Assembly (NCBI GenBank): GCA_022842935.1
Contig: JALHOP010000009.1
Span: 1 to 64,000 of the forward strand
Direction: 5' to 3'
Origin: Myxococcota bacterium
GTDB taxonomy: Bacteria; Myxococcota; XYA12-FULL-58-9; JALHOP01
DNA: 64,000 nt
In this document: in pieces, positions 8,831 through 17,678 of the stretch
How positions within the stretch are numbered: position 1 is the stretch's first letter
Layout: each line of letters begins with the position of its first letter
Notes under the pieces: generated by a model
The model's database searches: none
Told to the model about the DNA's origin: nothing
What the model saw: the letters and a program-made list of their open reading frames with translations, nothing else
Translations under genes and position numbers: made by a program

Positions 8831-9771
8831 TCGCTCTCCACGGTGCCGCGCATGAGACGCTTCTCGAGAGCTTCTTTGAAGTTCACAGCGGCGTTGTGGC
8901 CGCGCAGTTTGAGGAGCTGGTTGCGCGCAGCGACCTCGACGATGGAGGCCACGTTGCGACCGGGGCGAATCGGCAAGCGCACCTTCGCGACACCGACCTC
9001 GAGGATTGTCTCGTAGAGCTCGTCGACACCCAAGCGGTCGTACTGATCGTCGTTGCGCCACTCGGCCATCTCGACCACAAGCTCGACGCGCTTGCGATCA
9101 CGGACCGATGCGGCTCCAAAGAGGTCTGCGGCGTTGATGATGCCGAGGCCCCGCACTTCCATGTGGTGCTTGGTGATCTGCGGCGAGAATCCCTCGAGAT
9201 AACCTGACCGGCGCTTCACCTGAATGACGTCGTCGGCCACCAAACGGTGGCCACGCAAGACCAGGTCCAGCGCGCACTCGCTCTTGCCGACCCCGGAAGG
9301 CCCGGTCAGCAGGACGCCGACACCGAAGACGTCGAGCAATACGCCGTGCATCGAAACTTCGGGCGATAGGTGCTCGTCGAGGAACTGGTGGACGCGGCTC
9401 GTGAAGATATGAGTGACGAGCGGTGTCCGAAATAGCGGCAGCTCGAGTCGTTCGCACAGCGCAATGAGCTCCGCCTGCGGCACGAGTGCGCTCGTCACCA
9501 CCAAGCAGGGAATATTGACGCTTCCCAAATAGTCGACTGCGTCGCGCCGGGCGTCGCCTTCGAGGCTCGCGAGGTAGGAAATCTCGGTGGCACCGACGAC
9601 CTGCATGCGACCAGGCTGCAACGACGCGGTAAAGCCGGTGAGCGCAAGGCCAGGGCGCTGCGTGCGTACGTGATCAATCTCGCGGCGAAGGCCCGCGGCG
9701 CCGGCCACGAGCTCCAGCTCGAGCTTGAAGTCGGTATCGTCGCGAAGCGCTTTGGCGAGAACGGTGTTCAA
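8827..9771 (-). CDS. hprK: HPr kinase/phosphorylase
   Basis: 314 aa, full length. Phosphorylates and dephosphorylates the regulatory serine of HPr. Walker A is GPSGVGKS (157-164), the conserved His142 lies in MHGVLLDVFGVG, and the family-specific MEVRGLGIINAADLFG follows. TTG start at 9771 overlaps the ptsN stop (TTGA). The matching HPr serine (Ser52) is present in the same operon, so the control loop is closed within the window. Confidence 0.94.
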   Translation of the reverse strand: MNTVLAKALRDDTDFKLELELVAGAAGLRREIDHVRTQRPGLALTGFTASLQPGRMQVVGATEISYLASLEGDARRDAVDYLGSVNIPCLVVTSALVPQAELIALCERLELPLFRTPLVTHIFTSRVHQFLDEHLSPEVSMHGVLLDVFGVGVLLTGPSGVGKSECALDLVLRGHRLVADDVIQVKRRSGYLEGFSPQITKHHMEVRGLGIINAADLFGAASVRDRKRVELVVEMAEWRNDDQYDRLGVDELYETILEVGVAKVRLPIRPGRNVASIVEVAARNQLLKLRGHNAAVNFKEALEKRLMRGTVESE

Positions 9772-10238
9772 CAGCGCGCATCCTCATCAAGAAAGGCCCG
9801 GAACAACGGTGCCTGGCCGCCGGCGCGCTGGAGACCTTCTCGGAAGGCGGGGTTCTTCAGAAGGCGCGAGATGCGGGCCAACGCTTTCAGGTGAACCCCA
9901 GCAGAGTTTTCGGGGACGAGGAGCGCGACCACCAGGGTGACAGGTTGCTGATCGATGGCATCGAACGGGATCCCACGCACGCTACGTCCGAACGCCGCAG
10001 TGAGCCGCACGAGACCAGGCACCTTGGCGTGCGGTATAGCGACGCCCTCGCCGACGCCGGTGGAGCCGAGGCGCTCGCGGTCGAGGAGCGCACGCAACAC
10101 GCGCTCTTCGGCGTCGCTCATGCCGGGGGCGACCGCGCAGAGGTGGTGCGCCATTTCGCGGAGCACCCCCTCCTTGTCGCTCGCCTTGAGGTCCGGGAGG
10201 ATCATCTCCTCGGACAGGAACTCACTGATTCGCAACAT
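9768..10238 (-). CDS. ptsN: PTS EIIA-Ntr (nitrogen-regulatory phosphoacceptor)
   Basis: 156 aa from ATG 10238, chosen because the family begins at MLRISEFLSEE. Phospho-His70 lies in GVAIPHAKVPGL. The final acceptor of the Ntr-type PTS; homologues tune potassium transport, nitrogen metabolism and stress responses by protein contacts. It heads the six-gene overlapping PTS unit. In many proteobacteria it follows rpoN and hpf; here a 4.3-kb gene lies between rpoN and ptsN and no hpf is seen. Confidence 0.93.
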   Translation of the reverse strand: MLRISEFLSEEMILPDLKASDKEGVLREMAHHLCAVAPGMSDAEERVLRALLDRERLGSTGVGEGVAIPHAKVPGLVRLTAAFGRSVRGIPFDAIDQQPVTLVVALLVPENSAGVHLKALARISRLLKNPAFREGLQRAGGQAPLFRAFLDEDARC

Positions 10239-10346
10239 CGCGATGCCAAGCCTCGCCGCGCCCAGCCGCTCACGGAGGCGCTGGCGTCGCTTGTAGCACG
10301 GGCTCCAACGCGGCGGCACCCCCTGCGCGCCCGGGGGTGAAAGCGT

Positions 10347-13300
10347 CTACCCGCCGAGTCCCTGAATGTGGATGTGGTTGTCGTGGGCGCCGAAGGCCCG
10401 CACGCCGCGCACGTTGATGTGGGGGTCGTTGAAGAGAATGTCCGCGTTCGGGTTGAGGCTTCTAAACAGCCTTAGGATGATCCGAGTCGATTCACGATCG
10501 TAGTTTGGGCTGCGATAGGTTGCCTCATCGGAGCCGCGTTGCGGGTGCGCCGTTGTCCGGCCGTCGCTGAAAGCCAAATCGAGGTCGATGTTGATGCCTC
10601 GCTCGTGGGAGCTGTGCCCAGGGATATCGCCGCCGCCGTACTTGGACAGATCGCCCACTCGCAGCTTCATGCCGGTCTGACGGTAGTAGAGCTCCGCGAC
10701 CATTTGAATCATCGCGACCGTTCGCGCCGTGCCATAACGGAAGGGGTTGGCGGTGCCCTCGCCGTGCGAATGGGGTCGGTAGACCATGTGGTAGGGCCCC
10801 TCGAGCGGCAACTCGGTCTCGACTCTGGTGTTGTTCAGGCGCCGGAGTTGCGCGCGCAACGCCGCGAAGTCGACGCCCTCTATTGAACCCGGGGGCACCC
10901 GGACTGCTTCGCGGGGCTGGGCCGTGGGTGCACCCTCTAGCTCGGCAGGCACGGCCGGCCGCTCGCGGGGTCGCGCCCTGGGCCGCACCGTCGGGGTGCC
11001 GTCGAGAATTGTACGCAGCTGGGAGCCAGCCGGCAGCGCGGCGCGCGTCGCTTCAAGGATGCGGCGCCCTTCGGCATCGTTGCGAGCGCGCAGGGCCGCC
11101 GCGACTGTACGCTGAGCCTCGGCCTCGACGCGGGCGGCGACCTCTGGGGAGCTGATCGTTTCGCCTGCGCCTTGCATGAGGTCGCGCATCGTCGGCTGCG
11201 GACGGCCGTCGGGGCCCGTGTGAGGCAGGTTGAAGGCGAACGCGACGTTGGCGGCGAGATCGTCGGGCTTGGCCCGCTGGAGCTGCTCCATCCGAAGATG
11301 GAGAGCCGCAAATCGCGTCTCCGGAGTCGCTCCGGAGAGGTCGGCGCGCAGGAGCGCCGCAGTGAGCTCGGCGTGTTGATGATCCGGCAGGTTCGGACGC
11401 GTGTCGCCGCGCTCGTCGGTTGGAACATGCGACTGGCTGTACACGGTCGCGACGTCAATGAGCCCGCGGTCGACACCAGCCCGAATAGCGCGCGCTGTCG
11501 GCGTATCGCCGGCGGTGAGCAAGGCGAGGCGTCGCTGACGCTCAGTGGCCGCGTCCGCAGACTCGCCCGCCCTGGGCGTCAGCTCGCGGGTAAGCGCTCC
11601 GACCAGTTCATCGGCGTCGGCGGCTCCGTTCGGACCCGCTGCGCGCCATTGCTCGATACGCTGTCCGAGCGCCGTGGCGGACTCGGGGCGCAGGCCCTGC
11701 AGGCTTGCGCGCGCCACCTCGTCGATGGCTACCGGAGCCGCACTGAGACGGCCCTCGAGATCCGCGCGCACGGCCGGGTCGAGCCGCGGCAGCTGGTCAC
11801 CGAGCGGGGCGAGTGCGGCTCGCAGAGCCGCTTGGTAGGCCTCGAGTTGGCGGCGGCCCCCGAGGCTCGGCACCTCGGTCGCGCGAATCCTTTCGATCTC
11901 GGCGTTGCGCAAGCGTGCTCGCTCGTCGTCGTTCATTGCGGCGGCGACGCGGTCGTCGTAGCTGCCGTCAGCTCGCGGCGTGCTGAGCAAGCGCACGCGC
12001 TCCGCTATCGCGGCAGCCTGGTCGGGATCTTGGAGGTCGAGAGGTTGTGACTCGGCCTGTTGGGCACGAAGCGCGGCTGCCCGTACGGTCGCTGCCGCAG
12101 CCATGGTGTGGCGATCGGTGCTGTTTTCAAAGCCGCGCGCCATCGCCGCGTCGATTGCGCGCAACGCCTCGGGCGGGAGGCTCCTTAGCGCCGGATTTTC
12201 AGCGCCTGGGGTTGCGGTGCCGAGACCGATCGACATGCCAAGCGCGGCGAGCTGGCCCTCGTCATAGCGACTCTCGCCGGGGGCGACAGCTTGACCCTCG
12301 CCTGCCGGGCGAATGCCTTCCCAAAGACGCGCTGCATCCGTCGGATTCAGGGTCGCGAGCGCGTCGCGGGTAAACGCGTGACGTCGCGATAGTGGACCCT
12401 GGCGGATCATCGCGGCAAGGCGATCGATGGCGTGTCGACGATCTTCGCCGGCTGGGCCACCGAGCTGATCGAGCTTGTCGAGCTCGGCCGCAAGGTCAGG
12501 ATTGGGCGTCGTGGCGTTGCCCGCGCGCGGGTAGCCACGTCGAGCCGCAGCGATGGCTGCGTCGGTGACGTCGCCACCGTCGGCGAGCGTCTTGAGTCGC
12601 GTGAAACGACCCGCCAGCTCGCCCTCGGGCGGGGTGACGTTGCCCAGGGCGGCAGCAACCGCCGCGTTCGCCGTTCGGCCGACTTGGGGCTCGAGCTTCG
12701 CGAGCAAATCGCTTTGCAGCTGTGCGCGAACCTCGGGGGGAAGCGCTGTGTGCGCGGGGTCTTCGGGGTTGCGCTCCTGCAACAACAAATTGCGCGAGCG
12801 ATCGGGCCCGAAAGCGAACGCCGCGTCTTGCGCTAGCCGCTCACGCCCCGCGTCGGTCGAAAGGTCGTAGCTCTCGCCGGCGCGCGCACGCATGAGCGCA
12901 GCGCGAGCGGTCGCCGCCGCGCCCGCGTTGTCGGGCGTCTGCGCGAGCGTACCCGCTAGGTAGCGGTCGAGATCGCCGAGGACCTCGGGAGACATACCGT
13001 CGAGCGTCGAATTGGGCGCGCCAACGCGGGCGCGATCTTCGGCAACGCTTGCGCGGAGGGCATCGGCGACGCGTGTGACTTCGCGCTGATACGCCGCCTG
13101 ATCGCCTCCCGCACGCAGGCGCGTGAGGTCGGCTGCGGTGGGAACGCCCGCTGGCGGCTGCGCGACCGGGAGGCCTGGCGGCGCCGCGATGATGGTGCCG
13201 GGCAATCCTTGGAGCGCCGGAGGCGGCTCGGCTGGTGCATCGGCCGCAACGCCCCCCAAAAGGCCAGCGCGTAAGCGAATGCGTGCAAGCTGCTCGGCGG

Positions 13301-14654
13301 TCTCTCGAGGCAGGCCGTCGGGCGTCACGCCATTCAATACCTCATCGATCTGCTGCTTGAAGGCGCGTCGCGTTGGCTCGTCAGCGCCCTCGGGCGGCCG
13401 TACCGCGTCGAGACGTTGAAGGACCTGCGACTGCAAGGCCGCGCGGGCCTCTGGACTCAGGCGCGCGGCGATGCGCCCGTCGGGGTCGGTCGGGTTTGCG
13501 GCGTTCGCGAACGCAAAACGCGCATCTGCAGCCAGCGCGGTGCGCTGACCCGGGTCGCCCAAGTCGGGCGCGTCGGTGCCGCCGCGGCGAACCAGCTGAG
13601 CGCGGATGGTTGCCGCCGCGTCGAGATCGCCATCGAGCTCGGCGGCCGGCGTGTCGGTCGCGGCATTTGCAACGCGATCGCGGAGCGCACCATACATGCC
13701 CCGGAGCGCGTTGTCGGGTAGCGCGTCGATGTGCTCGTGCGTCCCTCCCACGACCCCGTCGCCAGACGCCGGATGGGTGAGGGCACGTGCCATCGCCAGG
13801 TGTTGCGCGTCGGTAAGACGGCCGGTCGCATCAGGCCGCGGTTGTCCCCGCTCATCACGCGGCGCCAGCCGCTCGTACAGTGCCGCAGCATCATCGCGGT
13901 CCAAGCTGCCGAGCAAATTGGCGGCAAATGCAGGGCGCGTGGCTTCTGGGTGCTGTTGCACCGCATCGACAAGTCCATCCCGTCCGCGTCGGCGCGCTTC
14001 GTCGGGGAGGCTTGAAAGTCTGCGTAGGGCCGCCGCTTGAGCGTCGGTCGGGGGGCCCGCATCACGCTCACGGTCTGCCTGGCTTAGCTCACGTGCAGCC
14101 GAGAGCACCGGTTGCTCGGGACGCGCATTGGCCGCGATGTCGTCTGGGCTCGCGGGCGCCGGCCGCGTTGGCGCGCGCGCCGCAGGAATATTGCCGATTG
14201 GGTTGGTGACATTCGGTTGGGCGTGGACACGTTGAAAGCGGTCGACGACCTGGCGGCTTGGCGCGACGTCGGAGGCCAGCGCGTCTGCCAGCCCGGTGAG
14301 GGTAGGAGCGGCGGCGCGGCCACCACCAATGTCGGACGCATCGCGCACACGCGCGTCGGCGCGCAGCGCGGCCTGAACGTCCATGAGCGCCTGTTCGGTG
14401 TGACGACCGAATTTGTCGTCAACTTCGAGCTTGGCGCTGCCCGTGTACAGGTTGATAGCGCGCTGGAGCGCTGCCACCTGTCCCGGCGGCGCTGTCCGAT
14501 CGCGTCGAAGCGACCGCTCGAGAGAGCTCGCGATCGCCCGGAGCTCATCGGCTGCGGCTCTGCGCGCACTGGGGTCTTGGAGCCGCTGCTCGAATTCTGC
14601 GTCAACGTTTCTAGTGGCCGCCCGCGGGCGCGCGGCTGGAGCTGCGCCTGTCAT
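10347..14654 (-). CDS. 1435-aa four-module protein with C-terminal LAS-type murein endopeptidase domain
   Basis: Architecture read directly: a short peptidoglycan-binding-like region at about 54-100 (AINLYTG...FGRHTEQALMDVQ). Four diverged Ala/Arg/Asp-rich modules follow, whose most conserved segment starts near 364, 597, 873 and 1131 (DLxDPxxRxxLAxDAxFAF, then LxPExRAxLQSxLL in the first two). A linker precedes a domain at about 1284-1432 like penicillin-insensitive murein endopeptidase (MepA, M74; LAS metallopeptidases): GDLSKYGGGDIPGHSSH, zinc-type H1350-x6-D1357 and H1427-x-H1429. No signal peptide or membrane segment is visible. It lies between rpoN and ptsN. The endopeptidase call for the last 150 residues is good; the modules are unrecognised. 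Confidence 0.8.
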   Translation of the reverse strand: MTGAAPAARPRAATRNVDAEFEQRLQDPSARRAAADELRAIASSLERSLRRDRTAPPGQVAALQRAINLYTGSAKLEVDDKFGRHTEQALMDVQAALRADARVRDASDIGGGRAAAPTLTGLADALASDVAPSRQVVDRFQRVHAQPNVTNPIGNIPAARAPTRPAPASPDDIAANARPEQPVLSAARELSQADRERDAGPPTDAQAAALRRLSSLPDEARRRGRDGLVDAVQQHPEATRPAFAANLLGSLDRDDAAALYERLAPRDERGQPRPDATGRLTDAQHLAMARALTHPASGDGVVGGTHEHIDALPDNALRGMYGALRDRVANAATDTPAAELDGDLDAAATIRAQLVRRGGTDAPDLGDPGQRTALAADARFAFANAANPTDPDGRIAARLSPEARAALQSQVLQRLDAVRPPEGADEPTRRAFKQQIDEVLNGVTPDGLPRETAEQLARIRLRAGLLGGVAADAPAEPPPALQGLPGTIIAAPPGLPVAQPPAGVPTAADLTRLRAGGDQAAYQREVTRVADALRASVAEDRARVGAPNSTLDGMSPEVLGDLDRYLAGTLAQTPDNAGAAATARAALMRARAGESYDLSTDAGRERLAQDAAFAFGPDRSRNLLLQERNPEDPAHTALPPEVRAQLQSDLLAKLEPQVGRTANAAVAAALGNVTPPEGELAGRFTRLKTLADGGDVTDAAIAAARRGYPRAGNATTPNPDLAAELDKLDQLGGPAGEDRRHAIDRLAAMIRQGPLSRRHAFTRDALATLNPTDAARLWEGIRPAGEGQAVAPGESRYDEGQLAALGMSIGLGTATPGAENPALRSLPPEALRAIDAAMARGFENSTDRHTMAAAATVRAAALRAQQAESQPLDLQDPDQAAAIAERVRLLSTPRADGSYDDRVAAAMNDDERARLRNAEIERIRATEVPSLGGRRQLEAYQAALRAALAPLGDQLPRLDPAVRADLEGRLSAAPVAIDEVARASLQGLRPESATALGQRIEQWRAAGPNGAADADELVGALTRELTPRAGESADAATERQRRLALLTAGDTPTARAIRAGVDRGLIDVATVYSQSHVPTDERGDTRPNLPDHQHAELTAALLRADLSGATPETRFAALHLRMEQLQRAKPDDLAANVAFAFNLPHTGPDGRPQPTMRDLMQGAGETISSPEVAARVEAEAQRTVAAALRARNDAEGRRILEATRAALPAGSQLRTILDGTPTVRPRARPRERPAVPAELEGAPTAQPREAVRVPPGSIEGVDFAALRAQLRRLNNTRVETELPLEGPYHMVYRPHSHGEGTANPFRYGTARTVAMIQMVAELYYRQTGMKLRVGDLSKYGGGDIPGHSSHERGINIDLDLAFSDGRTTAHPQRGSDEATYRSPNYDRESTRIILRLFRSLNPNADILFNDPHINVRGVRAFGAHDNHIHIQGLGG

Positions 14655-14831
14655 GAATGAACTCTACCTCGAACTGACCGCGGCGCGCTGGCGGAGGGCG
14701 TGCCACGATTTCACCTTACCCCGCTGAGGGCGAACCTGGATGCAGGAAAAAACGAACAAAGACCCGATGCCGCACTGCGGCAGGTTCGAGGCGGGCGTCT
14801 ACAGCGTCTACGCGTGAAGCAGCGAACTGAC

Positions 14832-16469
14832 CTAGAACACTTGTTTGCGCTTGGACGAGGACGGAATCCTCAACATTTCCCTGTACTTCGCAACGGTGCG
14901 ACGCGCGATGTCGATGTCGCGCTTCTTGAGGAGCTCGACGATTTGTTGGTCGCTAACCGGTGACTTGGGGTTCTCGTTGTCGATGAGCTGCTTGATGAAG
15001 TCGCGAACCGACTCGGATGCAATGCTCTCACCGCCGACGCGGTTGATGGACGAGTTGAAGAAGAACTTCAGCTCGTAGATGCCCTGCGGGGTGTGAACGT
15101 ATTTGTTCGAGGTGACGCGTGAGATGGTGGACTCGTGCATGCCGACGTCTTCGGCCACGTCCTTCAAGATGAGCGGGCGTAGATGCTGCACACCTTTGTC
15201 GAAGAAGTCGCGCTGGAACTTCAGGATGCTCTCCATCACGCGGTAGATCGTGCGCTGCCGCATGTGGATGCTGCGAATCAGCCAAACGGCGCTGCGCAGC
15301 TTCTCCTGGATGAACGACTTGGTCTGGCCGCCGCTGCTTTGCAGAGCGTCACGGTAGTAGTTCGAGATCTTGAGCTTCGGCAGTCCGTCTTCGTTGAGGA
15401 CGATCTGATAGTCGTCGCCGACCTTGTGAACATAGATATCGGGCGTGATGTACTGCGGCTCTTTGACGCTGAAGATGCGGCCTGGCCGCGGCTCGAGGTG
15501 CCCGATGAGCTTGACGACGTCGCCGATCTCCTGAAGCGAGACCTTCAAGTCCTTGGCGATTGCGGCGTAGTTGCGCCGCTCGACGTTCTTCAAGTGTTTG
15601 TCGATGACTGCGTGCAATAGCGGATGATCGGCCTTGAGCTTCTCGGCTTGTATCAACAAGCACTCGCGTAGATCGCGTGCCGCCACGCCCGGGGGGTCGA
15701 ACTCGCGCAGCTCGGCAGCGACGACTTCGACGGCGTCGACACTCTGGCCGAGCTCCTCGGCGACCGTGGCGATCGCGTCGGCCGCCAGGTAGCCGTCGTC
15801 GTTGATCTCTTCGATGAGCATGACGGCAACGATGCACTCGGCCTCGGCCATCTCGCTCATCTGGACCTGCCAGCGCAGGTGATCATGGAGCGACTCGGGT
15901 TGCGACATGGTCGCTTCGAAGGGCGGCAGCTCGTCCGACGAGCCCGGTCCCGCAGTTGCGGGCAACGCGTAGGTGTTGCTCTCGAGGTATGCTTCCCAAT
16001 CGATTTCTTTCTCGACCTCGCGTGACGTTGGCTCGGGCGTGGCGTCGACTGGGCTCGATTCGACGACGCTGCTCGCGTCGATGGTGCCGCCTTCGTTGCC
16101 AGCGCTTGGCTCGACCGACGTCGACCCGTTACTCGACAACACTTCGAAGTCGGTCTGGTCGTAGTCGGCACCGTTTCCGTCGTTCGCTTCAGCGGACGGG
16201 GCTTCGAGACTATAGCTCTCGCCGCTCGCTTCGTAGTCACCCTCGGCCTCGCCCCGCGTCTCCATGGGCTCGGGCTCACTCGAGCGGTCGAGCTCGCTGC
16301 GCTCGTGCGCTTCGCCCTCCTCGAGGGTCGGGTTTTCCTCCATCTCCTTGCGGAGCACTTCGGCCATCTCGAGGTGAGACAGCTGGAGGAGCTTGATCGC
16401 TTGTTGCAGCTGGGGGGTCATCACCAGCTGCTGACTCATCTTTTGCTGCAGTCTTAGGTCGAGAGCCAT
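14832..16469 (-). CDS. rpoN: RNA polymerase sigma-54 factor
   Basis: 545 aa from ATG 16469 (MALDLRLQQ). Region I is classic (KMSQQLVMTPQLQQAIKLLQLS). A longer than usual acidic region II (about 55-160) leads to the core-binding domain and the C-terminal RpoN box ARRTVAKYRE. It directs transcription from GG/GC-type promoters and needs an AAA+ activator such as PilR, also encoded here. 153 bp separate it from the phosphoesterase gene upstream, so it may have its own promoter. Confidence 0.96.
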   Translation of the reverse strand: MALDLRLQQKMSQQLVMTPQLQQAIKLLQLSHLEMAEVLRKEMEENPTLEEGEAHERSELDRSSEPEPMETRGEAEGDYEASGESYSLEAPSAEANDGNGADYDQTDFEVLSSNGSTSVEPSAGNEGGTIDASSVVESSPVDATPEPTSREVEKEIDWEAYLESNTYALPATAGPGSSDELPPFEATMSQPESLHDHLRWQVQMSEMAEAECIVAVMLIEEINDDGYLAADAIATVAEELGQSVDAVEVVAAELREFDPPGVAARDLRECLLIQAEKLKADHPLLHAVIDKHLKNVERRNYAAIAKDLKVSLQEIGDVVKLIGHLEPRPGRIFSVKEPQYITPDIYVHKVGDDYQIVLNEDGLPKLKISNYYRDALQSSGGQTKSFIQEKLRSAVWLIRSIHMRQRTIYRVMESILKFQRDFFDKGVQHLRPLILKDVAEDVGMHESTISRVTSNKYVHTPQGIYELKFFFNSSINRVGGESIASESVRDFIKQLIDNENPKSPVSDQQIVELLKKRDIDIARRTVAKYREMLRIPSSSKRKQVF

Positions 16470-16622
16470 GCGAGACGTCAGGATAGTGCAAGAGTCATGC
16501 ACAGCCAACCCGATTTTCGAACATTGCTCGTTCGTTCGTCTTTTCAGAGAGTTAGGCGGGGGAAAATCCGTGCCAGCAGGTTTGGCATGATCTTGCGTGG
16601 ACGCGCTTCTGACGGGGCGCGG

Positions 16623-17678
16623 TCAGTCCACGCGAATCAACGCCACCTCGAAGCGCTGACTCGCCGGGTCGACGTCCACGGCGAGGAAGTGGCGACCCAC
16701 CCCATCCATGCGCTCGGGGAGAGCGCCGCCGCCGCCGGCGATGAAGGCTGGGATGCCTGCATTCTCGAAGGCGTGGAACGAATGCACATGTCCGTAGAGC
16801 GTGAGGTCGACGTTGGCGCGGGCGAGCTCGCTCAAGAAGACGTACGCCTCGTTCTTGCTGGAGAAGGAGCCTGCGCGTGCGCCGACCGGGTCGATGGGCG
16901 GGATGTGCATGATTGCGACGTGAGCAAGCTCGCGGGCGGCCTCGAGCCATGTGTCGAGCCACATCCGGGTGCGCGTCGCGACGGTTGCGCTCGCGGTGTC
17001 GACGAAGGTGAACTGCACGCCCCGGAACTGAAACGTGTGCGAGCCGCGCCCGAACCACGCGTAGTAGGGGTCACCGCGTGCACCCAGCTCATGGTTCCCA
17101 AGCGTCGCGTAGATGGGGATGGCAAGACCCCGCAGGCGTTCGCGGAACTCGGCGAGCTGCTCTTCAGTGCCGCGCTCCGTTAGATCGCCCGCCATCACCA
17201 CGAAGCGCGCGTCGGTCACCGTGTTCATGACGTCGTAGATGTCCTGCACGCGGTCCAACGCATCTTGGACGTCCGCGAACATCAAGAAACGAAACGGCGT
17301 GACGTCGCTCGAATCAGGGGCACGTAGGGCGACGCGCGCTTCGCCGCTCGAGCTGGTCACCTGCCACTCGTACTCCGTTGCGGAACGTTGCAGCCGCTCA
17401 CCGACAGCTGTCGTCGGCTCCAAACCAACGAGAGCTGCGTCCGCTAAAACGTTTTCGATTCTCAGGGTCAAGCTTCCAGAATGTACCGTCGCCTCGAGCT
17501 CGGGTGCGCTCGCCCAAAGCGTGACGCTGGTGTCGCTTGCGGCGCGAACCGCGGCGCGACCTTCGTCGACGTGGACGAGCGCGTGTTGACCCACGGTTTC
17601 GTCCCGAAGCGCCCGCTCCTCGGCGAGGTTGAGACAACTAGCGACGAACAAGAGAGCCAAGCACCACGCGCGCTTCAT
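16623..17678 (-). CDS. Calcineurin-like metallophosphoesterase, probable lipoprotein
   Basis: 351 aa. The N-terminus MKRAWCLALLFVASC ends in a plausible lipobox. An N-terminal beta-rich segment (about 40-125) precedes the phosphoesterase core. Motifs: FADVQ (motif I with Gln in place of His), GDLTERG, GNHE, MHIPP and YGHVHS, so the metal site is otherwise complete. The overall form resembles purple-acid-phosphatase-like proteins. ATG overlaps the upstream stop (ATGA). Substrate unknown; probably exported. Confidence 0.82.
   Translation of the reverse strand: MKRAWCLALLFVASCLNLAEERALRDETVGQHALVHVDEGRAAVRAASDTSVTLWASAPELEATVHSGSLTLRIENVLADAALVGLEPTTAVGERLQRSATEYEWQVTSSSGEARVALRAPDSSDVTPFRFLMFADVQDALDRVQDIYDVMNTVTDARFVVMAGDLTERGTEEQLAEFRERLRGLAIPIYATLGNHELGARGDPYYAWFGRGSHTFQFRGVQFTFVDTASATVATRTRMWLDTWLEAARELAHVAIMHIPPIDPVGARAGSFSSKNEAYVFLSELARANVDLTLYGHVHSFHAFENAGIPAFIAGGGGALPERMDGVGRHFLAVDVDPASQRFEVALIRVD

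Noticed and set aside
16623-17678. Metallophosphoesterase motif I is DxQ instead of DxH
   Set aside because: DxQ-type first motifs occur in related phosphatases and the other metal ligands are present, so it is not treated as inactive.
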